Made by a program: the position numbers and the translations under genes. From assembly GCA_030666885.1 (NCBI GenBank), contig DAOUWY010000021.1, forward strand, positions 1-14,875: a stretch of DNA of 14,875 nucleotides, in the 5' to 3' direction. The notes beneath the pieces are model-generated. The model was not told where the DNA came from. It did not search any database and saw only the letters and a list, made by a program, of their open reading frames with translations. The stretch is from Methanosarcinales archaeon (GTDB lineage: Archaea; Halobacteriota; Methanosarcinia; Methanosarcinales; Methanocomedenaceae). Shown piece by piece: positions 1 to 6,608 of the stretch (its first letter is position 1; every line of letters begins with the position of its first letter).

Positions 1-1
1 T

Positions 2-805
2 ATGGCAAAAACAGCAGTGGTCTTTGACAGTGCGGGCACACTTTTACACATGTATAGGGCAGCAAAGGATCTCAGGGACGGCTCCGTTTATTATGATATT
101 GTGACAACTGACCTTGCAGGAACTGATCCGAATTTTGCCATTATTATTCTGCATATCAGGCCGGAACAGTTGATGCAGGTAGACGGGAGTTATCCGGTAC
201 ATCGATTTATTAAGGAATTACATGTTGAGATCGATATTGGTTGCAGCAGTAGATCATTAAGTATTGAAAAAGCACACTCAATTATAAGTTCTGATTCAAT
301 TGCATTGGTATCTGATCTCCAGGAAGTGCTTGAAGCAGTATGGCATCGCTGTGATGATAAGCAATATTTGGGCGTGGGCCTGATGGTCGATTTGGCCCGA
401 AGTTGTATCCCATATACATTGAGTACCGGCGGATGCCCGTATCCTGAAGCAGGAGATGTGGTATCCCAGCTTACAGCGATGGGCGTAGACATATTTATTG
501 CCTCAGGCGATAAGCAGGAAGATGTTGAAATGGTGTCAGGAAGTATCGGCGTCAAAAAGGAGCATACCTTCGGTCTTTCAACTCCGGATCGTAAATGCAG
601 GATCATCAGGGAACTGAAACGATCATATGAACAGGTTGTTATGGTAGGAGATGCTATTAACGACATAATGGCATTCAGGGAAGCCGATTTTGCTGTGCTT
701 ACGGTCCAGCAGCGAAACGTAAGACCTGAAAGATTAATCCTCGAATCAGATGCAGTGATCGACCATATTACCCAGATCGTTCCACTGGTGCGTGATATAC
801 TTTGA
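2..805 (+). CDS. Soluble P-type-ATPase-like HAD phosphatase
   Basis: This is a 267-residue cytosolic protein of the haloacid dehalogenase (HAD) superfamily. All four HAD motifs are visible: nucleophile D9 in VFDSAGTLL, S168 in IASGD, K198 in PDRK, and the metal-binding GDAIND with D217 and D221. A long insert (about residues 20-140) sits where a cap domain would be. Motif I and GDAIND resemble the phosphorylation domain of P-type ATPases. I see no membrane segments, so it fits the stand-alone 'soluble P-type ATPase' group (COG4087, like M. jannaschii MJ0968). The residue two after the nucleophile is Ala11, where most phosphatases have Asp and P-type ATPases have Thr. The ATG at the window edge is a plausible start because motif I normally lies within the first ten residues. 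The stop overlaps the TTG start of trmI, so the two genes are probably co-transcribed. The substrate is unknown. Confidence 0.8.
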   Translation: MAKTAVVFDSAGTLLHMYRAAKDLRDGSVYYDIVTTDLAGTDPNFAIIILHIRPEQLMQVDGSYPVHRFIKELHVEIDIGCSSRSLSIEKAHSIISSDSIALVSDLQEVLEAVWHRCDDKQYLGVGLMVDLARSCIPYTLSTGGCPYPEAGDVVSQLTAMGVDIFIASGDKQEDVEMVSGSIGVKKEHTFGLSTPDRKCRIIRELKRSYEQVVMVGDAINDIMAFREADFAVLTVQQRNVRPERLILESDAVIDHITQIVPLVRDIL

Positions 806-1545
806 AACCAGGGGACCCGGTACTTTTAAAAGGCAGCGGTAAGAACTATTTTGTTACGGCAGGGAGCGGGGACCTGCATACGGAAATGGGCGTGTTCAAG
901 CTGGACCGATTGCCTGGGATGGAGTACGGTGATTCTATTGCATCGCACCTGGGATTTGAATTAGATACACGCCGTCCAAGGGCACCTGATTTTTTCAACA
1001 AATTAAAAAGAACCGGAGCACCTGTAAATCCAAAGGACATAGGTATGATCATATCCCATACCGGTCTGAATAAGGACGATACTGTACTGGATGCAGGCAC
1101 TGGCTCTGGCATCCTTGCTATTTATTTGGGACTTGTGGCAAAAAGGGTACTATCTTATGAGGTCAGGCAGGATTTCCTTGATGTGGCCAGGTCTAATATC
1201 GCCCTTGCAGGTCTTGATAATGTGGAGGTGAGACATGGGGATATAATGCAGGAGATCCATTCAATTGATGAGACCTTTGATGTGGTTACCCTTGATCTGC
1301 ACCATGCATCCGAAGTTGTGCCGTTTGTGCCTGAAGTGTTAAACCCCGGCGGTTTTTTCGTGGTGTTCTCACCTTTCATGGAACAGGCAAAGGATGTGCG
1401 CCAGGCTATCAGTATGATCGAACTTGAAGAGGTGGTCACTTTTGAATGTACCCAGCGAGAAATATCCTTCAGCGAAAGAGGGACGCGCCCGTCTACGATC
1501 AGGGTTGGACATTCAGGCTATGTTACATTTGCAAGGATACCTTGA
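802..1545 (+). CDS. trmI: tRNA (adenine-N1)-methyltransferase TrmI
   Basis: This 247-residue class I SAM-dependent methyltransferase is predicted to make 1-methyladenosine at tRNA position 58; archaeal members can also modify A57. The N-terminal part is a small beta domain. The segment GAPVNPKDIGMI (72-83) before the Rossmann fold is typical of TrmI/GCD14. The SAM motif I is DAGTGSG (97-103), followed by acidic E120, HGDI (146-149) and motif IV VVTLDL with D165. The end carries the family signature RPSTIRVGHSGYVTFAR (229-245). The start is TTG at 802, four bases overlapping the preceding TGA (TTGA), which indicates translational coupling with the HAD gene. The length is normal for archaeal TrmI, and nothing essential appears to be missing. 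Confidence 0.92.
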   Translation: MKPGDPVLLKGSGKNYFVTAGSGDLHTEMGVFKLDRLPGMEYGDSIASHLGFELDTRRPRAPDFFNKLKRTGAPVNPKDIGMIISHTGLNKDDTVLDAGTGSGILAIYLGLVAKRVLSYEVRQDFLDVARSNIALAGLDNVEVRHGDIMQEIHSIDETFDVVTLDLHHASEVVPFVPEVLNPGGFFVVFSPFMEQAKDVRQAISMIELEEVVTFECTQREISFSERGTRPSTIRVGHSGYVTFARIP

Positions 1546-1599
1546 GGACATTCCATTGGTCATCGGTTAAGGAGTACGAGTAAAAATGAATCAGTCAAT

Positions 1600-2475
1600 C
1601 TAATGAAGGATCATCTCATGGAGTACATCAGTCTTACTGATAATCCCCATATGTTTGCCGCCGTCGGTAACCATAATTCTTCCCACCTTATTTTCATCAA
1701 ATACCTTGACAACGTCATAGAGTGGTGTGTCACCATCCACTGAAATAATCTCCCTGGTCATGATCTCCCTTACCTTCAGGTTCATTTTTCCACTGGCAAG
1801 CGTCCGGCCAATATCGGAATATGTAATTATACCCACAATATTGCCTTTATCTTCCACCGGTGCACCGTGAGTGTTATTCCTGGTGAATATCCTTGCTGCC
1901 TCCTGTATCGTGGAATTGGCAGGAACGACTATGAACTTATCAGGTACGAAATCCTTAATAGGGCTTTTAGGCAGCGAAACCATCTCTGTGATTGAGAACA
2001 GCAACGCATTGGATGAATCATCCCGTCCTACCACTTTCCCGCGTATAACAAGTTTATTAACAGGAGTGGGCCCCACCTGTATGATATCACCGGAATCGAA
2101 ATCATGGATATCCCCGAGTATGCGGATAATACCGTTACAGGTGTCAGGATGGCGTACAGTGGTAAAACTAATCTCAGCGGCAGTTAAATTGTCCATATGC
2201 TGCTGGTTTTTAAAAATAGGAACTACTACTTCTTTATCCATTTCAACAATACTTAACGCCTGGTAGGTAGCACCTGTAACTTTATAACCACCTTTCGGGC
2301 CGGGTACACCTTCTACAAGCCCCAATGCCTTTAGCGATTGCATCTGGTTCCTGACCGTGCCCGGATTACGGTTGATAACTTCGGCTATATTTTCCCCTTT
2401 TACGGCTGTTTTTTGCTTACGATAAAGATTTATTAAAGCAGTTAAAATTTCCTTCTGAATGGGTGTAAGTTCCAT
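1600..2475 (-). CDS. Winged-helix/CBS-domain regulator (MJ1232-like)
   Basis: This 291-residue protein is a likely ligand-sensing transcription factor. Residues 1-75 form a winged helix-turn-helix (ILTALINLY, then NRNPGTVRNQMQSLKALGLVEG and a wing at GPKGGY), resembling the HrcA-type DNA-binding domain found with CBS domains in archaea. Residues 76-168 are a middle beta-rich domain. Two CBS domains follow: one at about 172-225 (ending GIITYSDIG) and one at about 237-289 (IMTREIISV to MGIISKTDVL). CBS pairs usually bind adenine nucleotides or SAM. An AGGAG ribosome site (plus-strand 2485-2489) precedes the ATG at a spacing of nine. A TATA element lies a further ~30 bases upstream. The gene converges with trmI across a 54-base gap and ends with TAG. 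The regulated genes are unknown; pyrBI-dsrE lies just upstream on the same strand. Confidence 0.85.
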   Translation of the reverse strand: MELTPIQKEILTALINLYRKQKTAVKGENIAEVINRNPGTVRNQMQSLKALGLVEGVPGPKGGYKVTGATYQALSIVEMDKEVVVPIFKNQQHMDNLTAAEISFTTVRHPDTCNGIIRILGDIHDFDSGDIIQVGPTPVNKLVIRGKVVGRDDSSNALLFSITEMVSLPKSPIKDFVPDKFIVVPANSTIQEAARIFTRNNTHGAPVEDKGNIVGIITYSDIGRTLASGKMNLKVREIMTREIISVDGDTPLYDVVKVFDENKVGRIMVTDGGKHMGIISKTDVLHEMILH

Positions 2476-2510
2476 ATTAACATGCTCCTAATAATTCTAA
2501 ATAGCTAACA

Positions 2511-2525
2511 ATTATATATACTAAA
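2511..2525 (-). promoter_or_regulatory. TATA-box promoter of the HTH-CBS gene
   Basis: On the minus strand this reads TTTAGTATATATAAT, a strong archaeal TATA element. It is centred about 43 bases before the ATG at 2475. Transcription would start near 2490 and give a leader of 15-20 bases that holds the AGGAG ribosome site. Confidence 0.6.
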
Positions 2526-2617
2526 TATACATGATATTTATTTTATTTAAATTCATGCATCCTTTTTCACATATTTATTTTTTTTCAATATATAGCAATG
2601 TATAGACTTTCCTGAAG

Positions 2618-2639
2618 ACTTAGAAAATGCAAACTAAGT
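2618..2639. repeat. Inverted repeat in the region upstream of the HTH-CBS gene
   Basis: ACTTAG (2618-2623) and CTAAGT (2634-2639) form perfect 6-base arms around a 10-base spacer, so the half-sites are 16 bases apart. It lies in the 281-base AT-rich gap between the DsrE gene and the HTH-CBS gene, about 100 bases upstream of the latter's TATA box. It could be a regulator site or chance in AT-rich DNA. No gene was seen in this gap. Confidence 0.35.
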
Positions 2640-2756
2640 GAACATTTTCCTGACAACGAATATGCCTGTCTGATATGTGTTTTAATGTATGTTATTAACC
2701 ATTAATGTTTCCGCACACACATTTTAAAATTATATTTACGTGAACTATCTGAAAAA

Positions 2757-3122
2757 CTATAAACTAATTATAAGCTGACCATCCGTTTGATATTCCAGGA
2801 ACATTTCAGCCACTTCATATGACTCCACAATTTCGATTCCCTCTATTAAATCATAATTGCATATCCCCATCATTGAACATGCCAGGTCACAACATTTGAA
2901 CCTGACTCCCATATCTATGCATTCATTGACATATTTATCATATGCCTGGGCCCCGTACTTATCTTTCTTACCCAGCAACACACCCATAGGCCCCCACAAT
3001 ACCACCACCACATCAAGCCCTTTTTTTCGATAGTATTTTGCGAACCTGACGGTCTCCTGGGGACTGGTGCTTTCATAGACCATATTTTTCAAGAGTAACA
3101 GGACACGATTAATTTCTGCCAA
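2757..3122 (-). CDS. DsrE/DsrF-family small cysteine protein
   Basis: This 121-residue cytosolic protein has the DsrE-like alpha/beta fold pattern: a first strand RVLLLLKNM, a helix carrying ETVRFAKYYRKKG, a strand DVVVVLWG (38-44), then a cysteine-rich loop CCDLACSMMGIC (77-88). The conserved cysteine in that loop (probably C82) is where the family carries persulfide or redox chemistry in sulfur relay. Other cysteines are at 68, 77, 78 and 88. The start is TTG at 3122. It is chosen because GAGGTGAT, a near-perfect ribosome site, sits just before it and an in-frame TGA lies 12 bases further up. The gene begins 12 bases after the pyrI stop, so it is the third gene of a pyrB-pyrI-dsrE operon. 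The specific sulfur partner is unknown. Confidence 0.75.
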   Translation of the reverse strand: MAEINRVLLLLKNMVYESTSPQETVRFAKYYRKKGLDVVVVLWGPMGVLLGKKDKYGAQAYDKYVNECIDMGVRFKCCDLACSMMGICNYDLIEGIEIVESYEVAEMFLEYQTDGQLIISL

Positions 3123-3134
3123 TTCATCACCTCT

Positions 3135-3599
3135 TCATAGCAGATGTTCTGCTATATTTTCCGTAATAATATTCTCACAATAAATGCATCTCAATTGTAC
3201 GGGGTCTTTTTTTACTTCGAACTTTGAAGTAACAGGTTCCTTTGTATTTGAAATACAATTGGGATTGATACACTTCACCATACTTTCCACTATTTCCGGC
3301 AGTTCTACCTGGTATTTATCTGCCACTTCGAAATCCCTGATAATATTAATAGTGGCTCCCGTAGAAATTAAAGATATCTTATCTAATTCTTTTTCTTCCA
3401 GTTCCCTGTTTTCGATCTTAACTATATCTTTTTGTCCAAGTGCCTTGCTGGGAACATTCATAGCCATGGTTACGACGTCACTATATGCACCTTTTATCCC
3501 CAGTATCTTAAGTACGTTCATAGCCTGTCCTGCCAATATGCGATCAATTACAGTACCGTTACGAATGGGTCGCACCCTCAATTCTTTTTCAGCACTCAT
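3135..3599 (-). CDS. pyrI: Aspartate carbamoyltransferase regulatory subunit
   Basis: This 154-residue protein is the regulatory chain of aspartate transcarbamoylase, the first committed enzyme of pyrimidine synthesis. The allosteric N-terminal domain starts RVRPIRNGTVIDRI with the nucleotide-binding region conserved, including GTVIDRI (15-21) and later STGATINII. The C-terminal zinc domain has four cysteines, C110, C115, C138 and C141 (CINPNC and CIYC), with the family's standard spacing. This domain holds the contact to the catalytic chains. The length is the family's usual size. The ATG overlaps the pyrB stop as ATGA, so translation is coupled and the subunits can be made in balance. CTP and ATP feedback is expected from the family; it cannot be seen directly here. 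Confidence 0.96.
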   Translation of the reverse strand: MSAEKELRVRPIRNGTVIDRILAGQAMNVLKILGIKGAYSDVVTMAMNVPSKALGQKDIVKIENRELEEKELDKISLISTGATINIIRDFEVADKYQVELPEIVESMVKCINPNCISNTKEPVTSKFEVKKDPVQLRCIYCENIITENIAEHLL

Positions 3600-4519
3600 A
3601 CCCCTACCCCCATTACAATGGTAAGCAGTGCCATCCTGATGGGGACCCCATAGAAAGACTGCTCAAAATAACGGGCATGGGAAGAAGTATCCACTGAACT
3701 ATCAATCTCATACACCCTTGGAAGCGGATGCATTATTATCATACTATCCCTCACATTCCCCAGATGTCCTGTCGTGATCTTGTAGGCACCTGCCACCTTT
3801 TTATATTCAGTGGGATCAGGAAAGCGTTCTTTCTGGATGCGGGTCATGTACAGCACATCAATACAGTCCAATGTCTCCTCAAGGTTCTCTGTCTCACGGA
3901 CCCGGGCACCCCTGGCCTTCAGGTCAGCTTTGATCTGGTCAGGCATCTTTAACTGTGGTGGTGAAACAAGAGTGATGTTTGCACCATATAATGACAGGGC
4001 GTAAGTCAGGGAATGGACAGTCCGGCCATATTTCAGGTCCCCTACAATCGCAATATCCAGGTTATCAAGATGGCTTTCCTTTCTGATCGTGTACAGGTCC
4101 AGTAGTGTTTGTGTGGGATGATGCCCCGCACCATCGCCGCCGTTTATAATGGGAACTGATGAAAATTCGGCAGCCATTAGCGCCGAACCTTCACTGGGAT
4201 GCCGCTGTACTATTGCATCGGAATAAGTACTTACCACCCTGATCATATCTGCAAGTGTTTCACCTTTTACAATACTGGTGGCCTCTTTGGAGCCAAGGTT
4301 CAGGACATTACCGCCAAGCCTGAGCATGGCAGTCTCAAAGGACATCCTGGTCCTGGTACTCGGCTCATAGAATAACAGTGCAAGTATCTTACCGGCCAGA
4401 AGGTCAGACCTGCCGCCCCTTGCCAGCGGTTCAAGTTTAGCTGCCCGGTCCAGGACATACTCCATTTCGTCCCTTGTAAAATCCTTCATTGAGATTATAT
4501 GACGGCGCTCAAACCTCAT
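3596..4519 (-). CDS. pyrB: Aspartate carbamoyltransferase catalytic subunit
   Basis: This 307-residue enzyme joins carbamoyl phosphate and aspartate to make N-carbamoyl-aspartate in the cytosol. Active-site signatures are complete: STRTR (54-58) for carbamoyl phosphate, the 80s loop SIVKGE with K85, HPTQ (134-137), the aspartate-binding segment GDLKYGRTVHS with R165, MTRIQKER (225-232) and HPLPR (264-268). The length matches family members. It overlaps pyrI by four bases. A TATA-like element 26-31 bases upstream of the ATG suggests a leaderless or nearly leaderless message starting the pyrB-pyrI-dsrE operon. Read-through from the marker 12 gene 57 bases upstream is also possible. Confidence 0.97.
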   Translation of the reverse strand: MRFERRHIISMKDFTRDEMEYVLDRAAKLEPLARGGRSDLLAGKILALLFYEPSTRTRMSFETAMLRLGGNVLNLGSKEATSIVKGETLADMIRVVSTYSDAIVQRHPSEGSALMAAEFSSVPIINGGDGAGHHPTQTLLDLYTIRKESHLDNLDIAIVGDLKYGRTVHSLTYALSLYGANITLVSPPQLKMPDQIKADLKARGARVRETENLEETLDCIDVLYMTRIQKERFPDPTEYKKVAGAYKITTGHLGNVRDSMIIMHPLPRVYEIDSSVDTSSHARYFEQSFYGVPIRMALLTIVMGVGV

Positions 4520-4542
4520 CGGAATTAGTATGGTGATGTCCT

Positions 4543-4552
4543 GATTTAAACT
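4543..4552 (-). promoter_or_regulatory. Candidate TATA box for pyrBI-dsrE
   Basis: The minus strand reads AGTTTAAATC, with TTTAAA at 4545-4550. This is 26-31 bases before the pyrB ATG, the distance expected between an archaeal TATA box and the transcription start. Transcription would begin at or just before the start codon. Confidence 0.45.
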
Positions 4553-4576
4553 TATTGAAATGAAGCATGCCCATTA

Positions 4577-5542
4577 TCAGGCATCTACACCTATCCCAAG
4601 TATATGTCCTGCTCCATTAAACACATCTTCTGCAATGCAGGCACACCCTTTTGCAGCACTCCACACCCCAAGGGACGAAACCCTGCCTCCAATATGACCC
4701 TCAATTCTCTCTTTTATATATTGTATCTCACTGACCGAACCCGAGATGAAGACTTCGGGCCTGTACACACCTTTTTCTTTCAAGGGAAGGGTCATCGATA
4801 CGATCTCCATGGATGCAAACAATGCAAGAGTATCAACTGCCAGGATAGCCTTTTCATCATTGTTGTTGAAATCGTCGATAAGCTCACCAATACCGGAGTG
4901 TCCGGTCATCCTGACCACACCCGCTTGCGTGAAGGCTTCATTGGCAGTATACAGGCCGGCATCTACGTCCCTGATGGCTGCAAGGTCCAGTGGTCCATGA
5001 TGTATTCCGGGTGCGAAGATGCAGGCATCGATAGCACCTAGTAGCCGTCCATCTGCTGCTGCCAGTGTTACCGTGTTAGAACTTATATCAGAGACAATGA
5101 AATTATCATATCCCAATTTATGGGCATGGTAGGTAATACCGAGCTTTTCGGGACTGGCCCCGTGTGAGAATACATTGAACCTGACATCCGGTGTGTTGCC
5201 CCTGTGCAGCCCCGGGATCACAACGGCAGGTATGCCTGAATTCTTTATTGTATCATAGACATGGGTTCCCCCGCCCACATGAAGCCCTGCACCGTCACGG
5301 CTTGTAATACCCCTGCCAGGCACCCGGTCAATGTGTGTGATGCGGTCTATGCCATCGCCCATGGAATATGTGACTGCCATCATCTTGATATCGTTCTTTG
5401 AGACTTCCAGACCCTGCAGGATACTGTGCAGCAGTTCATCACCTGGCATTGCTGCAACATCCTGTCTCAGGATGCTGAATACTTTGCCATTGGATGATGC
5501 AAACCGCATGGATGTGGTACCGTGGTCGATCCCTATGAACAT
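4577..5542 (-). CDS. Methanogenesis marker protein 12
   Basis: This 321-residue protein belongs to the methanogenesis marker 12 family (TIGR03281; I believe also UPF0285), found almost only in methanogens and related archaea. It has the layout of the ASKHA kinase/acetate-kinase-like fold. The N-terminal phosphate-binding loop is FIGIDHGTTSMRFA (2-15). A second acidic motif is FIVSDISSNTVTL, with D152. An adenosine-type motif is VFISGSVSE (264-272). The biochemical role is unknown; involvement in methanogenesis or C1 metabolism is inferred from its distribution only. It is encoded just upstream of pyrB on the same strand and divergent from the KaiC-like gene. No clear ribosome site precedes the ATG, so it may be leaderless. 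Length and motifs look intact. Confidence 0.9.
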   Translation of the reverse strand: MFIGIDHGTTSMRFASSNGKVFSILRQDVAAMPGDELLHSILQGLEVSKNDIKMMAVTYSMGDGIDRITHIDRVPGRGITSRDGAGLHVGGGTHVYDTIKNSGIPAVVIPGLHRGNTPDVRFNVFSHGASPEKLGITYHAHKLGYDNFIVSDISSNTVTLAAADGRLLGAIDACIFAPGIHHGPLDLAAIRDVDAGLYTANEAFTQAGVVRMTGHSGIGELIDDFNNNDEKAILAVDTLALFASMEIVSMTLPLKEKGVYRPEVFISGSVSEIQYIKERIEGHIGGRVSSLGVWSAAKGCACIAEDVFNGAGHILGIGVDA

Positions 5543-5596
5543 ATTTATCTGGAATTTCTAATGCGTATTAAGTTAATTGATTTTAACATTAGTTAC

Positions 5597-5619
5597 AGGA
5601 AATTTTATGTGAATTTCCT
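5597..5619. repeat. Perfect inverted repeat between marker 12 and the KaiC-like gene
   Basis: AGGAAATT (5597-5604) and AATTTCCT (5612-5619) are exact 8-base arms around a 7-base spacer. It lies about 55 bases upstream of the marker 12 ATG in a 280-base divergent intergenic region. A dimeric repressor site for marker 12 is one possibility; a hairpin is another. The rest of the gap is AT-rich and holds no gene that I can see. Confidence 0.45.
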
Positions 5620-5769
5620 TGTTGTGGTATATGAACTTATTTGATTTTTTCAACGTATATGAAAGTATAAACGCATTTGTTCAACTTGCTACTGAAATTA
5701 GATACATGATAAGAATAACATCACACTTCTATTTTGCTTCGATTTACCTCTGGAATATAATAAAATGAA

Positions 5770-5798
5770 TTTATATGTAGTTAGTGTTATTATATAAG
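5770..5798 (+). promoter_or_regulatory. Promoter region of the KaiC-like ATPase gene
   Basis: Two TATA-like elements are present: TTTATATG (5770-5777) and TATATAAG (5791-5798). The first would give a leader of about 25 bases that includes the GGATGA ribosome site at 5811. The second would give a start almost at the ATG at 5823. I cannot tell which is used. Confidence 0.5.
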
Positions 5799-5822
5799 TA
5801 TCAAATCAACGGATGAATCATA

Positions 5823-6590
5823 ATGGAAGGAAATACAGACGATATTAATTATGAATTGAATCGAGTTCCAACCGGTATAGAAGGTTTTGATGAGCTTTGT
5901 GGGGGCGGACTTTTGAGGGACCACACATACTTGATATCAGGAACTTCAGGTTCGGGAAAAACCATTTTTGGCCTTCAATTCATTTACAACGGCATCACCA
6001 AATACAATGAGAACGGCATCATAGTAGCAACAGAGGAGCGGCCTGAGCATATCAGGGACAATGCAAAAGCATTCGGCTGGGACCTGAAGGCCCTGGAGGA
6101 TGAGGGAAAACTTGCCATTATTGATGCTGCGTCAACCAAGATCGGCATCCCATCACAGGAAAAATACGTTGATGTAAGACCGTTTGACATGCGTTCCATG
6201 ATGGACCAGATCATTATGATCCAGGAAGAGATCGATGCCAAACGAGCAGTAATAGATTCAACCACATCCATTGGATTTTATCTGCAGGACCCTGCCAAGA
6301 TACGTGTGGAACTGTTAAAACTGTCTACCACCCTGGAAATACTGGGGTTGACTTCAATCATGACATCCGAAGTTGTGGATGATGATCATCCCAGCCGTTT
6401 CGGAGTGGAGAACTTTGTGACCGAGGGGACAATTGCCCTATATTACAAAAGGATGGAAAATGTAAGGGTCCGCAGCCTTGAAATATTTAAGATGCGCGGT
6501 TCTGACCACAGTAAGAAGATCCATCCCTACGATATTACCACAAATGGAGTCGTTGTGCATCCGCATGAAGAGGTATATACAGTATTCTGA
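5823..6590 (+). CDS. KaiC/RAD55-family RecA-like ATPase, single domain
   Basis: This 255-residue protein contains one KaiC-type RecA fold (COG0467). It opens with the family signature RVPTGIEGFDELCGGGL (14-30). The Walker A loop is GTSGSGKT (40-47), the KaiC-like catalytic glutamates are E71 and E72 in ATEERPEH, and Walker B is AVIDS (142-146). The typical late strand FKMRGSDHS (222-230) is also there. Such single-domain archaeal proteins bind ATP and often act in signalling, for example with motility or gas-vesicle systems. No partner is encoded nearby, so the role is open. The start ATG has GGATG six to seven bases upstream. The gene converges with the PIN-ATPase gene across only 18 bases. 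Confidence 0.9.
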   Translation: MEGNTDDINYELNRVPTGIEGFDELCGGGLLRDHTYLISGTSGSGKTIFGLQFIYNGITKYNENGIIVATEERPEHIRDNAKAFGWDLKALEDEGKLAIIDAASTKIGIPSQEKYVDVRPFDMRSMMDQIIMIQEEIDAKRAVIDSTTSIGFYLQDPAKIRVELLKLSTTLEILGLTSIMTSEVVDDDHPSRFGVENFVTEGTIALYYKRMENVRVRSLEIFKMRGSDHSKKIHPYDITTNGVVVHPHEEVYTVF

Positions 6591-6608
6591 TAATAACTAT
6601 ATCTATTT

